The translations under genes and the position numbers were made by a program. A stretch of 64,000 bases of DNA, taken from positions 4,533,501-4,597,500 of the forward strand of contig NC_080698.1 of assembly GCF_030445035.2 (NCBI RefSeq), written 5' to 3'. Under the pieces are notes generated by a model, which did not search any database, was not told where the DNA came from, and saw nothing but the letters and a program-made list of their open reading frames with translations. Source of the stretch: Dasypus novemcinctus (Eukaryota; Chordata; Mammalia; Cingulata; Dasypodidae). Positions 33,921-45,634 of the stretch are shown here, in pieces (the stretch's first letter is position 1; each line of letters opens with the position of its first letter).

Positions 33921-35194
33921 CTTTACATCATTTTCCTTCTTTAAGCTCTCCAGCACAGTGTGGAAAGCCTGATGCACCTCACAGTTCCTGCAGTCCTCAT
34001 TTCAATCGTATCTGTTGATTGTAGCAGCCACCAAAACCTCACTTCGGTAACTGTTCACTCCAGGTGACCACAGGTGATAACTTAAATCTGTCTTCACTGC
34101 ACGTCCTAAATCAGAAGTATTCTATTTTCCACTGGTGGCAAGATCACTGCTGCCTTCAGACCTAGCCAGGTCAGGTCCACTTTCGTCAATGTGCAGCCAG
34201 CTCACGTTTTAGCTCCTGATGTCTCGCCTTCTCTCGTGTGAATTTCTTGCAGAAGGTGTGTGTTGATAAGGTCCAGGTTCCTAGCAGGAAGGAGTCTGTC
34301 TTACGGCCCAGGAGGGAGTCAGTGAATTGTTGAAGGCTTCACTTCTCCCCAGGCAAAGCACAGGCAGCTGGGGGGCTGCTGGCCGTGGTCTCCTCCTCCG
34401 CCTGCTCACTGGCTTGTCTGCATGAATCCTCATTCTCATGCAGCCTGGCCCCTGGCTCTTACTGCCAGTCCCTGCCTGCTGCTCCTCTGGTTGTGATTTG
34501 GCTCTATGTGTGCCCACCCCACCCACTCCCTCCCCCCCACCCCCACCCAGGGCCCTTTATCTTGAAGTATCCACCTGCCCTGGCTGAGATCTGCAACCAA
34601 CAGTATGCTCTCCCAGCTTCTGCCAGCACCCCTACTGATCCTCGCTGCCCTGGGTACCAGTTCCATCTGTTTTGTGTGGTTTTGAGTTTCAGATGTCAGA
34701 TGTCTCCTGGTTTTGCTTTCCTGTTTCTCAACAACCTTATTCCTTCTAGGTGGTTTCTGAAAAAAAAAGGAGACATGCTTATACTCTCCACTCTTCTCAA
34801 ATCAGAGTTGCCAATTGATTTTCAATAAATCAGGATTTTAATATTTGTAAAAGCTTTAGGCAGGAGTTCAAGTTATTAAACAGTTTTCACAACAAATATA
34901 AACTAAAAAATTATTTTTAAAAAAGTTTTCTGGCTGTACTAAGCAAAGAAAGAATTAGCATAAACATTGTGATAAAATCTGATTTCTTTTTCTTTTGAAG
35001 ACCTGTTTTAAAATATTCTCATTGTACCCGACTCATTAGAGCACCCTTAGGTCCCTTTCACCTTGTAAATTCCATGATTCCACATACTTCCAATTTAGCT
35101 CGATTAATGGAGAGAACCCATTCTTTCCTATGGCAAGAGAAAGTGCTTAAAATTTCAACTATCTCCTTCCGAATATGATTCAGAGCCCAGTGCT
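33921..35194. other. Upstream intergenic or long-isoform intron
   Basis: No gene or named repeat seen. CCACCC-rich stretch at 34510-34550. Confidence 0.4.
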
Positions 35195-35650
35195 TGTTTT
35201 AGTCAGCTAAAAGCTGCAGGGAGCAATATACCAGAAATGGGTTGACTTTTATCATGGGAATTAGGTTAAAAGCTTACAGCTCTGCTGTCTCACCAATGGT
35301 TGGCTGCTGGCGATCCTGGACTCCTGCCACGTGGCAAGACACAGTGGCAGCTCTGCCAGCCTGGGTCTCTGCCACCTCTTCCAGGCTTACTTCTTCCCCA
35401 GACTCAGCTGTGGGCGACCAGGCATATGGCCCATCCTCCCCTCTCCCCAGGGCCTCATCTCTTCTAGCCTCTGGGTGTTTCTCTCTCTCTGCTGCTTTTT
35501 CTCCATGTGAAAGTCCATTTATAAAGGACTCCAGCAAGAGGATCAAGACCCACCCTGGGTCACGGCTCACTGAAGCCATCCCATACAAGGCCTCCAGCTG
35601 AATCTAATCCAGTCAAAGGGGCCCATAAATGTGAAAATTTAACTCCTAGA
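35195..35650 (-). mobile_element. Diverged MaLR-like LTR, antisense
   Basis: Starts TTTTAGTCAGCTAAAAGCTG, followed by ATACCAGAAATGGGTTGACT, the same opening order as the copies at 1612 and 57330. More diverged or a different subfamily; ends are approximate. Confidence 0.45.
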
Positions 35651-37240
35651 ACATGATGATAAAAAGTCTACATAAAGAGCAATGGTGGTGGGAAGAATAT
35701 TCTGATTATCTACATTTATATTTAAAATGAAGCATCTAACAGGCAATCTTTAGATCAAATCGATTATGATAAACATTTCAATCAGATTAAAAATGTATCA
35801 ACATATCAAATAGAAATAAAAGGAAAAGAAAATGACCTTTCAATTTTTGTTGAAGACATTTTGATGCTTTCCATTTTGATATGTCTAGAAATGAAAATCA
35901 AATTTATTTTCATATATTCAAAGACCTATCTCATCTTCCCTATAGTGTTGAATACTAATACCTATAAACAGCAATCATGGTTAAAGTAGATGAAATAACA
36001 TTTAGGTATTTTAAATATTCTGGGAAAGTGTTGTCTTATTTCCACTTCGTTTTCACTAGAAACCTATAATATAGAATAAGGACCATTTGACATCTGCCAA
36101 ATAACCAACAACACAATTTGGTTCACAGCCTAATTTCAATTTCTCCTCTTAGCAGGATTCGGGCTAAATGGCTAACAGGACTTTTCTGTGTCTTCTGTGT
36201 ATCAAATACTCCTGGAATTAAGCCACATAAATAATAGAAATCCTCTATACATTACTTATCTGAGGACTGCTGCTCATTCTAAATTTCAGATTTTGATTAA
36301 GATGGGTATCTTCAGCCATCAGAATCCTATGATTTGGGTCAAGAACTAGAAAGGGTCTGAGATTTTACCCCACTTGCAACCTAACAGGCTAGCCTCCCTC
36401 TGTCTCATGGATGTCTACGCCCGGGCCAGAGATAGAGGACATTATGATTCACAGCACAGCAGTCAGCATGAGCTTCACGTTTGTCCCCCAAGGCCCAAGG
36501 AGACAATGCAGAGCAAGCCAGGTAGACTCTGCACACAGCAGGTTTGCATCACAGCTGAGGAACTCTGAGCTTAGGGAACTTCCGTCTTTTAAAGGGACTG
36601 CTAGCAAACAGGCTCCTGGGGGAGACATTATCTTTATTATCCTGGATAGCAAATTACTGCTCTGCATGGGAAGAAACTAGCTACACAAACATCCTTGAAA
36701 AGACAGTTTGGAACAAGGGCTGTCAATTTCTTTGCTCAAAAGATGTACCAACATGCAGGAGACCCATACATCTTTCTACCAGCACAACTCATGAGTTTTC
36801 CTAAGAGAAATATATTCTACAGCCTCAGGGTTATACACACTTAGTAAGAGGACTGCATTTGTCTCTACATGTCTTCTAATTTAGAAATTTAAAATAGGTA
36901 GCAGGTACTTGGTATAAAGTAAAAACTATAAAAGAGTAGGCAGTGAAAAGTAGATCTCTGTCTATATCCCCCAACCACTCAGTTTCTCTCCTCAGAGGAA
37001 AGCAACTTATTTTGAATTTCTAGTTTTAGACATATATGCTGACCTGCTCCTCTACTGCACGATGAGAGTATTGAGCCAACTCTAACAACTACACATGATT
37101 TCAGACTACTTGTTGCCAGCATCTACTGCCTTCCCTCACAGAGAGCAAAACCTTCTGGGCCTAACTCAACCCACTATGTAATAATTGCTCCCCATTCAGA
37201 TCAAATGTTAGTGCTGTGAACTCTAGAGAGCCCTGCCCAC
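35651..37240. other. Unassigned sequence
   Basis: No gene seen. The 36880-37040 part has the look of an old L1 3' UTR, not firm. Confidence 0.35.
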
Positions 37241-37649
37241 TTTTTTTTTTTAAGATTTATTTTATTTCTCTCCCCTTCCCTCCCACCCCATTGTCTGCTC
37301 TCTTGTGTCCATTCGCTGTGTGTTCTTCTCTGTCCACTTGCATGCTCGGTGGCACCGGGAATATGCGTCTCTTTTTTGTTGCGTCATCTTGCTGCGTCAG
37401 CTCTCCGTATATGAGGCACCACTCCTGGGCGGGCTGTGCTTTTTTTGTGCGGGACAGCTTTCCTTGAGGGGTGCACTCCTTGCACGTGGGGCTCCCCTAC
37501 ACAGGGTACACCCCTGTGTGGCATGGCACTTATGTGCAGCAGCACTGTGCGCGGGCCAGCTCACCACACGGGCCAGGAGGCCCTGGGCTTGAGCCCTGGA
37601 CCTCCTATATGGTAGGCGGATGCTCTGTCAGTTGAGCCACATCTGCTTC
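37241..37649 (-). mobile_element. DAS-SINE, long form, diverged
   Basis: Left T-run, body with TGTTGCGTCATCTTGCTGCG, head ending GTTGAGCCACATCTGCTT. CCACTTTT flanks both ends. Confidence 0.88.
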
Positions 37650-40450
37650 CACTTTTCTATGTCCTGGATCCTGCCTTTAGCTAACATTACAAAATACGAA
37701 ACCCTCCATCTGACTTCTGGTAATATACCCTATAGATGTTACCCCAGTATCTAAGTATTGTCTAATAAACACAAGTTCACAGAAGAAAATGAATTGTGAG
37801 TTACAGGAAGTCAATACAGTCCTTTAATACACATGCTAAAATAGAAACGGTAATGTTCTAAAGCCTTTGACTTACCTGATTTCATAGTTCTGGCAGCCAG
37901 TGAAGGGTTTGTTATCAAGCAGGTGACTGCTGTGGTGACTGGCGCTGAGCCCCACTGGAGACCACTGCAAGCCAGTGTAGACACAACTGAATTATCCTGC
38001 CTGAGGACAAGGGGGTGGTGTGAGGTCTGCTGGCTGGGGTGAATCCATTCTCTGGCCCCTCGCGCCACCTTTCCATGGGCAGAGAGGGCTCCTGCCACCA
38101 GAGGACGTCCTCCTAAATGAGATGCACATGCTGGCAGCTGCAAGTCAGGTTGGATGACAGGCACGGTAAGTATTGAGGGGGCTCGGTGGGCACCAGTATG
38201 CATCTGCTACAAGGGCTCACAATGGGGCCAAGGAAGGCCTTTGGCTGATATTTCACATTCAGAAATGGCCTCAAATGTAAATTAAAATGCCACCTCTGAA
38301 GTTTCAGAAGTAGTTCTAGAGATAAACAGACAGGATTGAAAGTTGTCCATCAAATAACTTTAAACTTTGTGTCATATTACCAGACCATAATAGTGATGAG
38401 TATGCATGATGAATTTAATATTATTCACAAATCCTTTCTCTTATAAGTAATATAATTATACTGTCTTGTATTTTTGTGTGAAAAGACTTACTTTGTTAAA
38501 TTTTTAAAGTATTTAACAATTAAAAATTGTATAAGCCTGCTTCAACTTTTCTTTTTAATATACTGGGTGCCTCAAAGACTGAAAATGGCTTTGGCCTCTG
38601 TCACCATTGAAAAGGCCCCTATTAATAAAACAACTAAACCAGGGATCAGGGGTAACTCAGTGGCTGAGCACCCGTTTTGCATGTATGAGGTCCTGGTTCA
38701 ATCCCCAGTACCTCCTAAAAAATAACAACCAAACCATGGAGAATGTAGGGACAAAATTAAGAAGAAGAATGAAACGGCTCAGGAGATAAAATGTTAGGGC
38801 ATTTTGTTCTCACCTAATAGATAACTGGAAAGCGAGTCATTATACACTGCACTTGCCTTGCACTGTTTCTTCTCGCGCTGGAAGGCACTTTGGGTCAGAG
38901 ATGAAGAATGACTCCCAGAAACTCCACTTTGCAGTACTAAAGACTCTTTCAACAGATACACGCACATTTCTCAGATCTTGCTTCTAATCTCTTATCTTAA
39001 AGACAACAAACTGCAAATCAACAAAGTAAACACGGTGGGATGGTAATTCAGAAAGTTGTCACTCCGTGCTCCTTACGTCAGCTTGCCGTGTCAGCTCGTC
39101 TTCTTTAGGAGGCACCAGGAACGGAACCTGGGACTTCCCATGTGGGAGGCAGGAGCCCACTGCTCTACTCACATCCACTCCACCGCTGCAATGCCTTTTA
39201 AAGACCTAGTCCCAAACTCATACACATAGTTTCTGCTTTTTTGTATTTGTTAGAAGCAAATCCCTAATTCCAGCCCACATTCAAGGGGAGGTGAATTAGG
39301 CTCCAATTTCAGAAGGGAGGGTCAAAAAATTGTAAACAAATTTTAAATCACTGTGGTGCAGCCAGGCAGAGAGCAGATGACCCCGCCAGCTTTTCCTCAC
39401 ATCCTCACACTCTTGTCAGGTGTTTAGGGTACATTCCAAGGGCTAATATTAATGACATAGACCCTAACACCACACAACTAAAACAGAGAAATCACTTTGT
39501 GATGAAAATATAGACAATCCAGCTTTTCCAAAAATAGAATCTGGCATGTTAGTACATTGCCAAACATGAGTCTGTTTGGATGTTAGTCCAGTTCATTCAG
39601 AGATCTCCCACATTATTTGGTCATAGCAACATAACCAGTTAAACTCATAGGAGTGTCCCCCGACCAAGCAAGCGTAGTCGTGAGGGCTGGGGCTGCAGAA
39701 GCGTGTGTTGGGGTAGGAATGGAGTGGCTTGGCTAGAAGGACACTGAAGGTGCCTGAACAGAGCGATTCTGCACAGTCACTCTAAGATGAACTACTGCAC
39801 AAAGCTTGACTTGAAGAACTGGTATTTAAACATGCCATTCATTAGATGCATTTATATTCAGCGGGTTTAAATTCACGGGACACACTACTCTACTGGTTGT
39901 GTGCTTTGAGGGCATGGGGAAGAAATGGTTAAAAACTGTTCTTCCAGCTTAGAGGATGGAAAGGGTTCATTTGGAGCTGATCCACTCAACCACTACCTGT
40001 TGATGTTGTTCCCAAAGCAGAACAAAGCATGGTAAAGAGAAGGCACCTGATTGATACTGGCTGAATTTAAAAAGCAGCTGCCCGGGGGAAAGCTCTGCCC
40101 TGACCAGTGGAGAGCTGGCCTTGGCTGCCTGCCACCAGTTCATTCCAGCTCCGCCCAGCCAGCAGGCCTCTGCACAGACGTCGAGGCAGGGTGTTTCAGG
40201 CACCAAAAGGTTCTGGAGGCTCTGCTTCCAGAATTTCCATTTTCTCACCATGTAACAGGACAGATTTGTACACACCCGAATACACTGGTGACTTCTTTTA
40301 TCAGGTTTTAAGCTACATTACAATGTAAATTAATGCTCATAATGATGACCTTGACCATCTTGCAGACTCTGAGGAAACCAATGACTAAGTAAGGGACTCG
40401 GATGCTCTTCACCAGGATTTCTTATTTAGCGCACTTTGTAGACTAACACT
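37650..40450. other. Mostly unassigned, with two short SINEs
   Basis: Contains a plus-strand tRNA-like SINE head at 38641-38728 (AACTCAGTGGCTGAGC, GGTTCAATCCCC) flanked by AACAACTAAACC / AACAACCAAACC, and an antisense short SINE at 39095-39185. The 38203-37811 minus-strand frame ends at a consensus donor (see findings). No gene assigned. Confidence 0.5.
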
Positions 40451-40825
40451 TTTTTTTTAAGATTTTTAAAAAATTTCTCTCCCCTTCCCCACCTCCGTTG
40501 TCTGCTCTTTGTGTCCATTTGCTGTGTATTCTTCTGTGTCCGCTTCTATCCTTATCAGCGTCATCTTGTTGTGTCAGCTCTCCGTGTGTGCAGTGCCACC
40601 CTAGGCTGGCTGCATTTTCTTTCTCTCTGGGCGGCTCTCCTTACAGGGCACACTCCTTGTGCGTGGGCTCCCCTACGCGGGGGACACCCCTGCATGGCAC
40701 AGCACTCCTTGCGCGCATCAGCACTGCGCGTGGGTCAGCTCCACACAGGTCAAGGAGGCCCGGGGTTTGAACCTTGGACCACGTGGTAGGCGGACGCCCT
40801 ATCCATTGAGCCAAGTCCGCTTCCC
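40451..40825 (-). mobile_element. DAS-SINE, intermediate form
   Basis: The body lacks only part of the long-form module: TTATCAGC is followed directly by GTCATCTTGTTGTGTCAGC. TAGACTAACACTT / TAGACTTAACACTT flanks it (one extra T). Confidence 0.9.
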
Positions 40826-41900
40826 TAGACTTAACACTTCTGAGAGATGGTCACCGTTGGTTGTCTAATTCCACACTAATTCCCAAGTCAAGCAAGTAAA
40901 CAGAGGACTTCTGTCTTTCACTGGTACCACCATCGTAATTCAGTTAGAAGCGTATAAACCAAGTCTGGGGGTGTTACAAATCCCCAGCTTTCAGAAGCAC
41001 AGCCGTGCGGGCTGCACCTGCGGCACAGCCATAGGCAGGTATGGAGAGCCGGAACCACGCAGAACCCAGCCTTTTCCTTCCAGACTGGAAAAAACGGTTG
41101 TCAAGATTAAGGATAATTATGAAGAAATCATATACCAAACATCGTTCTTATAATTGAGGAGCCATTTGTTACCCTTACTCATTTTAACACGTTTAAGGAA
41201 TCAGACTCAGGACTGATGCCGAACCCTCGTCTGGACTGAGGGTCCTTCACACGCCAGGTGCCGCCTCGGGCGCCAGTGGGGACTGCTCTTGCTCTTGCTG
41301 CTACTGCTATTGCCCTAACTTGGAGAAAATGCAAAATCACAGTTGACACGGGAAGAAAATCAAGTCCAACCTCTACATTTGGCAGTTAAAAAGCTAAGAC
41401 ACCAAAAGGTGGTATGACTTGACCACAGCTACATAGCAAGTTAATTACAGACCCACTGCAAGAACCCATATTTCCCAATTCCCAAGCAAAGAACATCCCC
41501 CACCTCATCAAAGCCAGTAGCTTCTAATAAAAGCTCCCTACCCATCATGGCCAGAGAAACCTAAAAAAGCACTGGGGAAATGGGAGTACAATAAATGTAT
41601 TTGACTAGTAAGGTTGAAGTACCATATGCTTGATTTAAAATATCAAAATTGAAAGGATATAGATAGCTTAAAGCGGAGTATTTGAGCATACATGGCATTG
41701 CCTCTCTATAGTTTCTCTGAGCCTCATGGATGTGCAATTTGGTAACTTAGATCTTCTCCTGAGTTATCTGCTAGACTTTGGTTCATCCTCAGAATGGAGG
41801 TCATGGTCTGCAGGAGAGTGTGGGCAGCTGGGCCAATTCTGAGATTGTGCCAGGTAGTGGGAAAGGGATTGCTTGGTGCAATAATTAACCCTTTACCATC

Positions 41901-41979
<79 letters not shown>

Positions 41980-42284
41980 TGCTGAACCATGTGAAAATAC
42001 ACTACAGATTCATACCATTTGAATCACAACTATTTCAACATGCATAGACTAAGAATAAGGATATTCTCCTTAGTGGTGAGAACAATAGATAGAAACCAAG
42101 ACCTGGGGACAAGTTGTGCCCATTGATAGGAGGGTATCATTGCTTCTAGGCCCTTTCAATGCACTGCTCTATCAAAAGACATATATACACATAAAAGTGA
42201 TTCATATGGGCATTCTCAGTTCAGATTTAACCTTACAGTGTTTGATTTTCACTTCTTTGGTTTAATATTTTTTTTTATTTTTAT
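40826..42284. other. Unassigned, with MIR remnant
   Basis: An antisense MIR core lies at about 41385-41490 (TGACTTGACCACAGCTACATA). A microsatellite is listed separately. No gene seen. Confidence 0.45.
41903..41979. repeat. (CT)30 (CA)8 microsatellite
   Basis: An uninterrupted CT run of about 60 bp (41903-41962) passes directly into a CA run. Perfect and long, so probably polymorphic. The polypurine/polypyrimidine mirror structure could form triplex (H-) DNA. Confidence 0.97.
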
Positions 42285-42390
42285 TTTTTAGGGTAGGCAA
42301 GGGAGTAGAGTTTATTAAGAAAACAAGAAAAGTACATCGTCCATGCTTCAGCATGGACCGTAGACCTACTACAGAGTGAGTTTTACTTTA
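42285..42390 (-). mobile_element. LTR fragment shared with 52155-52530
   Basis: AGGGTAGGCAAGGGAGTAGA then GTTTATTAAGAAAACAAGAA and AGTACATCGTCCATG. The same blocks occur at about 52428-52510. TTTATT reads as AATAAA on the minus strand, fitting an antisense LTR. Confidence 0.5.
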
Positions 42391-42649
42391 ATTTTTGCAT
42401 CTATTTTCTCTACAGTGAAATCTTACTTGTAATAATTTTTTTTCTCCTAATTTAGAACTCTGTCTCAATTTTCTCCTGATTCAGAACTATAATTCAAATA
42501 CTTTTAAATTACTGAGTGAAGCATAAGATTTCTTTGTATTCATTTATCCCTTTCCTGACATCATACTCCACTAGGTTGCATAATCAGAGTTTGGCAATTA
42601 CTCTGTTTTCTATGGATTTATGTTTCCACATTTGAAATAAAGTTCAACT

Positions 42650-43790
42650 CTTTTTTTCCAATTTGTTTTCCATTTTAGGAATTAATTTTTCTTTTACTTT
42701 AATTTTATTTTTTGAATATTCACAACATTTACATGGTCCCCAAGTAAAAACTACATGAAAAGTTAAACTCATAGAAATTTTTAAATTTCCAATCCTATCC
42801 TTTCAATTCATGACTCCTATCCTCTATAGGTAAATACTTTTTTGCTTCTTTTTTGCAGATATAAGCAAATACCTAAATATATTCTTATTCCTCCTTTTTT
42901 TTTCTTAAACACAAAATATAGCATATGCTATGTACTGCTGTGCCTTAGCTTTTTAAATTTGAAAATATATCCTGGAATTTACTTCATTTCAGATCACAGA
43001 CATTTTCCTCTTTTTATGACTGCATGGTCTCTAAAAGGTAGATGTGTTGTAGTTTATTTACTCAGTCTTCTGTTGGTAGGTACTTAGGTTGTTTCTAATA
43101 CTTTGCCATTGCAAAAAAATGCTGTGTTGTATAACCTTGTGCAAATGTTATTTGTAGAGATAATATTTTCAGCACAGATTCCTAGAAGTAGGATTGCTGG
43201 GTCAAAGGTTAACATAATATGTAATTTTGTTAAATTTTGCCAAATTCCCTTCGATAGGATTTGTACCATTTTGTACTTCTAATCTCAATAGCATACGTTA
43301 TTGAACTTTCAGATTCAGGAGAGCTTTAATTTCCCTCTTACTAAAAGCAAAATTGAACATCATTTCATATGTATGAGTGACTGACATTTATTTTTATCTT
43401 GGTTCTTATATTTCTCTCTGTCCATGACCCTTTCCCATTTTTTTATCTGATTTTTGGGCTTGATTGTTTATAAGACCTCTTTGTGAATCAGGGAGACTTG
43501 CCCTCATCGATGAGATATCTTCTCTCCCAGTTGGTCATTTGTCTTGATTTTGCTTTGTTTAGTTTTTTAGCAGTAAAATTTATCAGTCTTTTTCCCTTAC
43601 TGTTCTTGGATTTTGAAGCCCTCCCCTGTTTCCAGGTTATAAAGTAATTCACCTGTGCAATACTTCTTTGGTTTCATGTTTTACACTTGGACCTCTGGAC
43701 AATTTAGAGTTCATTTCAATGTGACCTTTAGATACACTTTTATCTTTTTCCAGATGGCCTTCTATTTGTTACAACACCATTTATTAAAAA
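42650..43790 (-). mobile_element. Old L1 3' region, antisense
   Basis: Contains the common L1 3' signatures CCTAGAAGTAGGATTGCTGG, GGTCAAAGG and ACACCATTTATTAAAAAC. No frame. Confidence 0.6.
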
Positions 43791-43796
43791 CAACAT

Positions 43797-44005
43797 GAGG
43801 AGCAGATGTGGCTCAAGCAGTTGAGTGCCTACTTCCCACATGGGAGGTCCCAGGTTCAGTTCCCAGTGCCTCCTAAAAAAAGCAAAAATAAGCAACAAGC
43901 AGAACAAGCAAGGGAACCAATTCAGGGAAGCCGATGCGGCTCAGTGGTTGAGGTCCCAGGTTCAATCTCCAGCCCCTGGTACCATCTTTTCTTCAGAGCC
44001 GGCTA
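43797..44005 (+). mobile_element. Two simple SINE units in tandem
   Basis: Unit 1 at 43799-43880 (AGCAGATGTGGCTCAAGCAG, GGTTCAGTTCCC, then TCCTAAAAAAAGC). Unit 2 at 43926-43990 (GCCGATGCGGCTCAGTGG, GGTTCAATCTCC), with the middle of its head deleted. Confidence 0.75.
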
Positions 44006-45199
44006 AGGACGTATTTCTCAATGCTAACTTGATGTAATGCCCTGCACAGAGACTAATTTCAGCAGGGAAAATGAGGTGGATGGACAGACACTTTTACTCT
44101 TCTGAGTCAGAACTGCTCCCTCCCTATTGGACACAGAGGGACCACACACAAAGGATGCACATTGTTCTCTGTGTCCCCCCCCCACACCCCTGCACTGCCC
44201 TGCTGTGTGCCATCAGGCTGACCTCTGGGGACAGTATCACTCATGAGCCTTGCCTCCAGGCTATGGAGACACTGCCAGAAGACCAGCGGGTGGGAGAAGC
44301 TGGGTGTCTCTGGCAGGGGCGGCACTCTGCTGTGACAGCTGCCTCTTGGTGGGCCAGGCCCTTGCCCTGCTGCAGCCCTTGCCGGTTGTGGTAACACCTT
44401 CCTTCCTCACGTCCTTTCAGATCCAGGCACTGGCCCCCTGCTGCTCAAAGTCTCTGGTTGTTTCCTCAATCCTGCCCAGACTGCTGTATAAAGAGGTCCT
44501 TCTAGAGCCCCTCAGTTACATCCTGTGAGTGCACAGTCTGTGTCCTGGCGAGTCTGAATGACAGGAACAGCTTCTCAGATGCACACCAATCTGTCAATCA
44601 AAAGGTGTAAGGCGTGGCTCTACTCCACCATCTGCAAATTAGAAAAAGTACAGAACAAAGCTGAAAACACAGTCAATGAGCCACACTTCTTTTAGAAATC
44701 CAGAATGATACCACTCACCTTGATTATCTTCCTTATTCACTATGCAAGGCTCTGAACTGTGATTAGTTTCAGAAATCAAGCCCATCCTCCAAGGCTTAAG
44801 GCTGAACTCCTAGAACATTAAAGAAGTATCCTGGGCCTCTGAAGATAATTTCACTTCGAACATTCCTAAAATATTTTGAGCTGATATTCTCTCTGCGGTG
44901 AATGCTTTGAAGTCAGACATGAACGTTTATAGGATCTGGTATGTTAGCTTAAAAATCAAAAACCCCATTCCCATTACTCACAGCCAAGCCCCAGCTGCTA
45001 CTTCCTACGTGTATTTCTTTACCTCCAGACTTAGCTTTTTAAAAGTTCTAGCAAAGTTATTTCAGTTTCTCTAAGTTCCACAATTGACCAGTGGAAAACT
45101 TCTATGGGAAATTCATTCTTCTACTGTTCAGTCACATTCAAAGTTATGAGTTAGCTTTGTTTTTGTGAATATTGACCTTGGGAGTAAATTTTAATCATC
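44006..45199. other. Unassigned sequence
   Basis: Moderately GC-rich at 44150-44520. No gene or repeat named. Confidence 0.4.
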
Positions 45200-45634
45200 T
45201 GTGATGGTTAAGTTCAAACGTCAACTTGGTTAATTTATGGTGTCCAATTGTTTGGACAAGCAAGCACTGGCCAGATTTTCACGAAGAGGGTATTTTGTGG
45301 ATATAATCAGTTGATGGCATCTATGCCTGATTTCATCTACAGTCAACCAAAAGACATTGCCTTCAGCAATGAGAGACATCTCATCCATTCAGTTGAAGGC
45401 TTTAAAGAGAGAACTGATGATTTCAGCAGTCAGAAGGAAGAATTTCTGTCTCTACTTCAGCCAGCCAGCTTCTGAGGATTTCATCAAAAACCCTCATCGG
45501 AGTTCTCAACTTGCAGCCCACCCTATGCTGTTTCAACGTGCCAATCCCACAGTTGTGTGAGCCAATTCTTATAATAAATCTCACATATATATCCAGCTGA
45601 TTCTGCTTCCCTGGAGAACTCTGACTAATGTACC
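45200..45634 (+). mobile_element. Solo LTR, TGTGATGG family
   Basis: Starts TGTGATGGTTAAG, has AATAAATCTCAC near the 3' end, and closes CCCTGGAGAACTCTGACTAATGTAC. TG start, AATAAA and size (about 435 bp) fit an LTR. The inverted partner is at 52611-53020. Confidence 0.65.

Noticed and set aside
37811-38203. 130-codon minus-strand frame as a protein-coding exon
   Set aside because: No similarity to any protein I know and no clear acceptor; only the donor is convincing, so it is kept only as a possible non-coding exon.
41724-42002. Arg-Glu repeat frame (RERERE...)
   Set aside because: Pure translation of the CT microsatellite.
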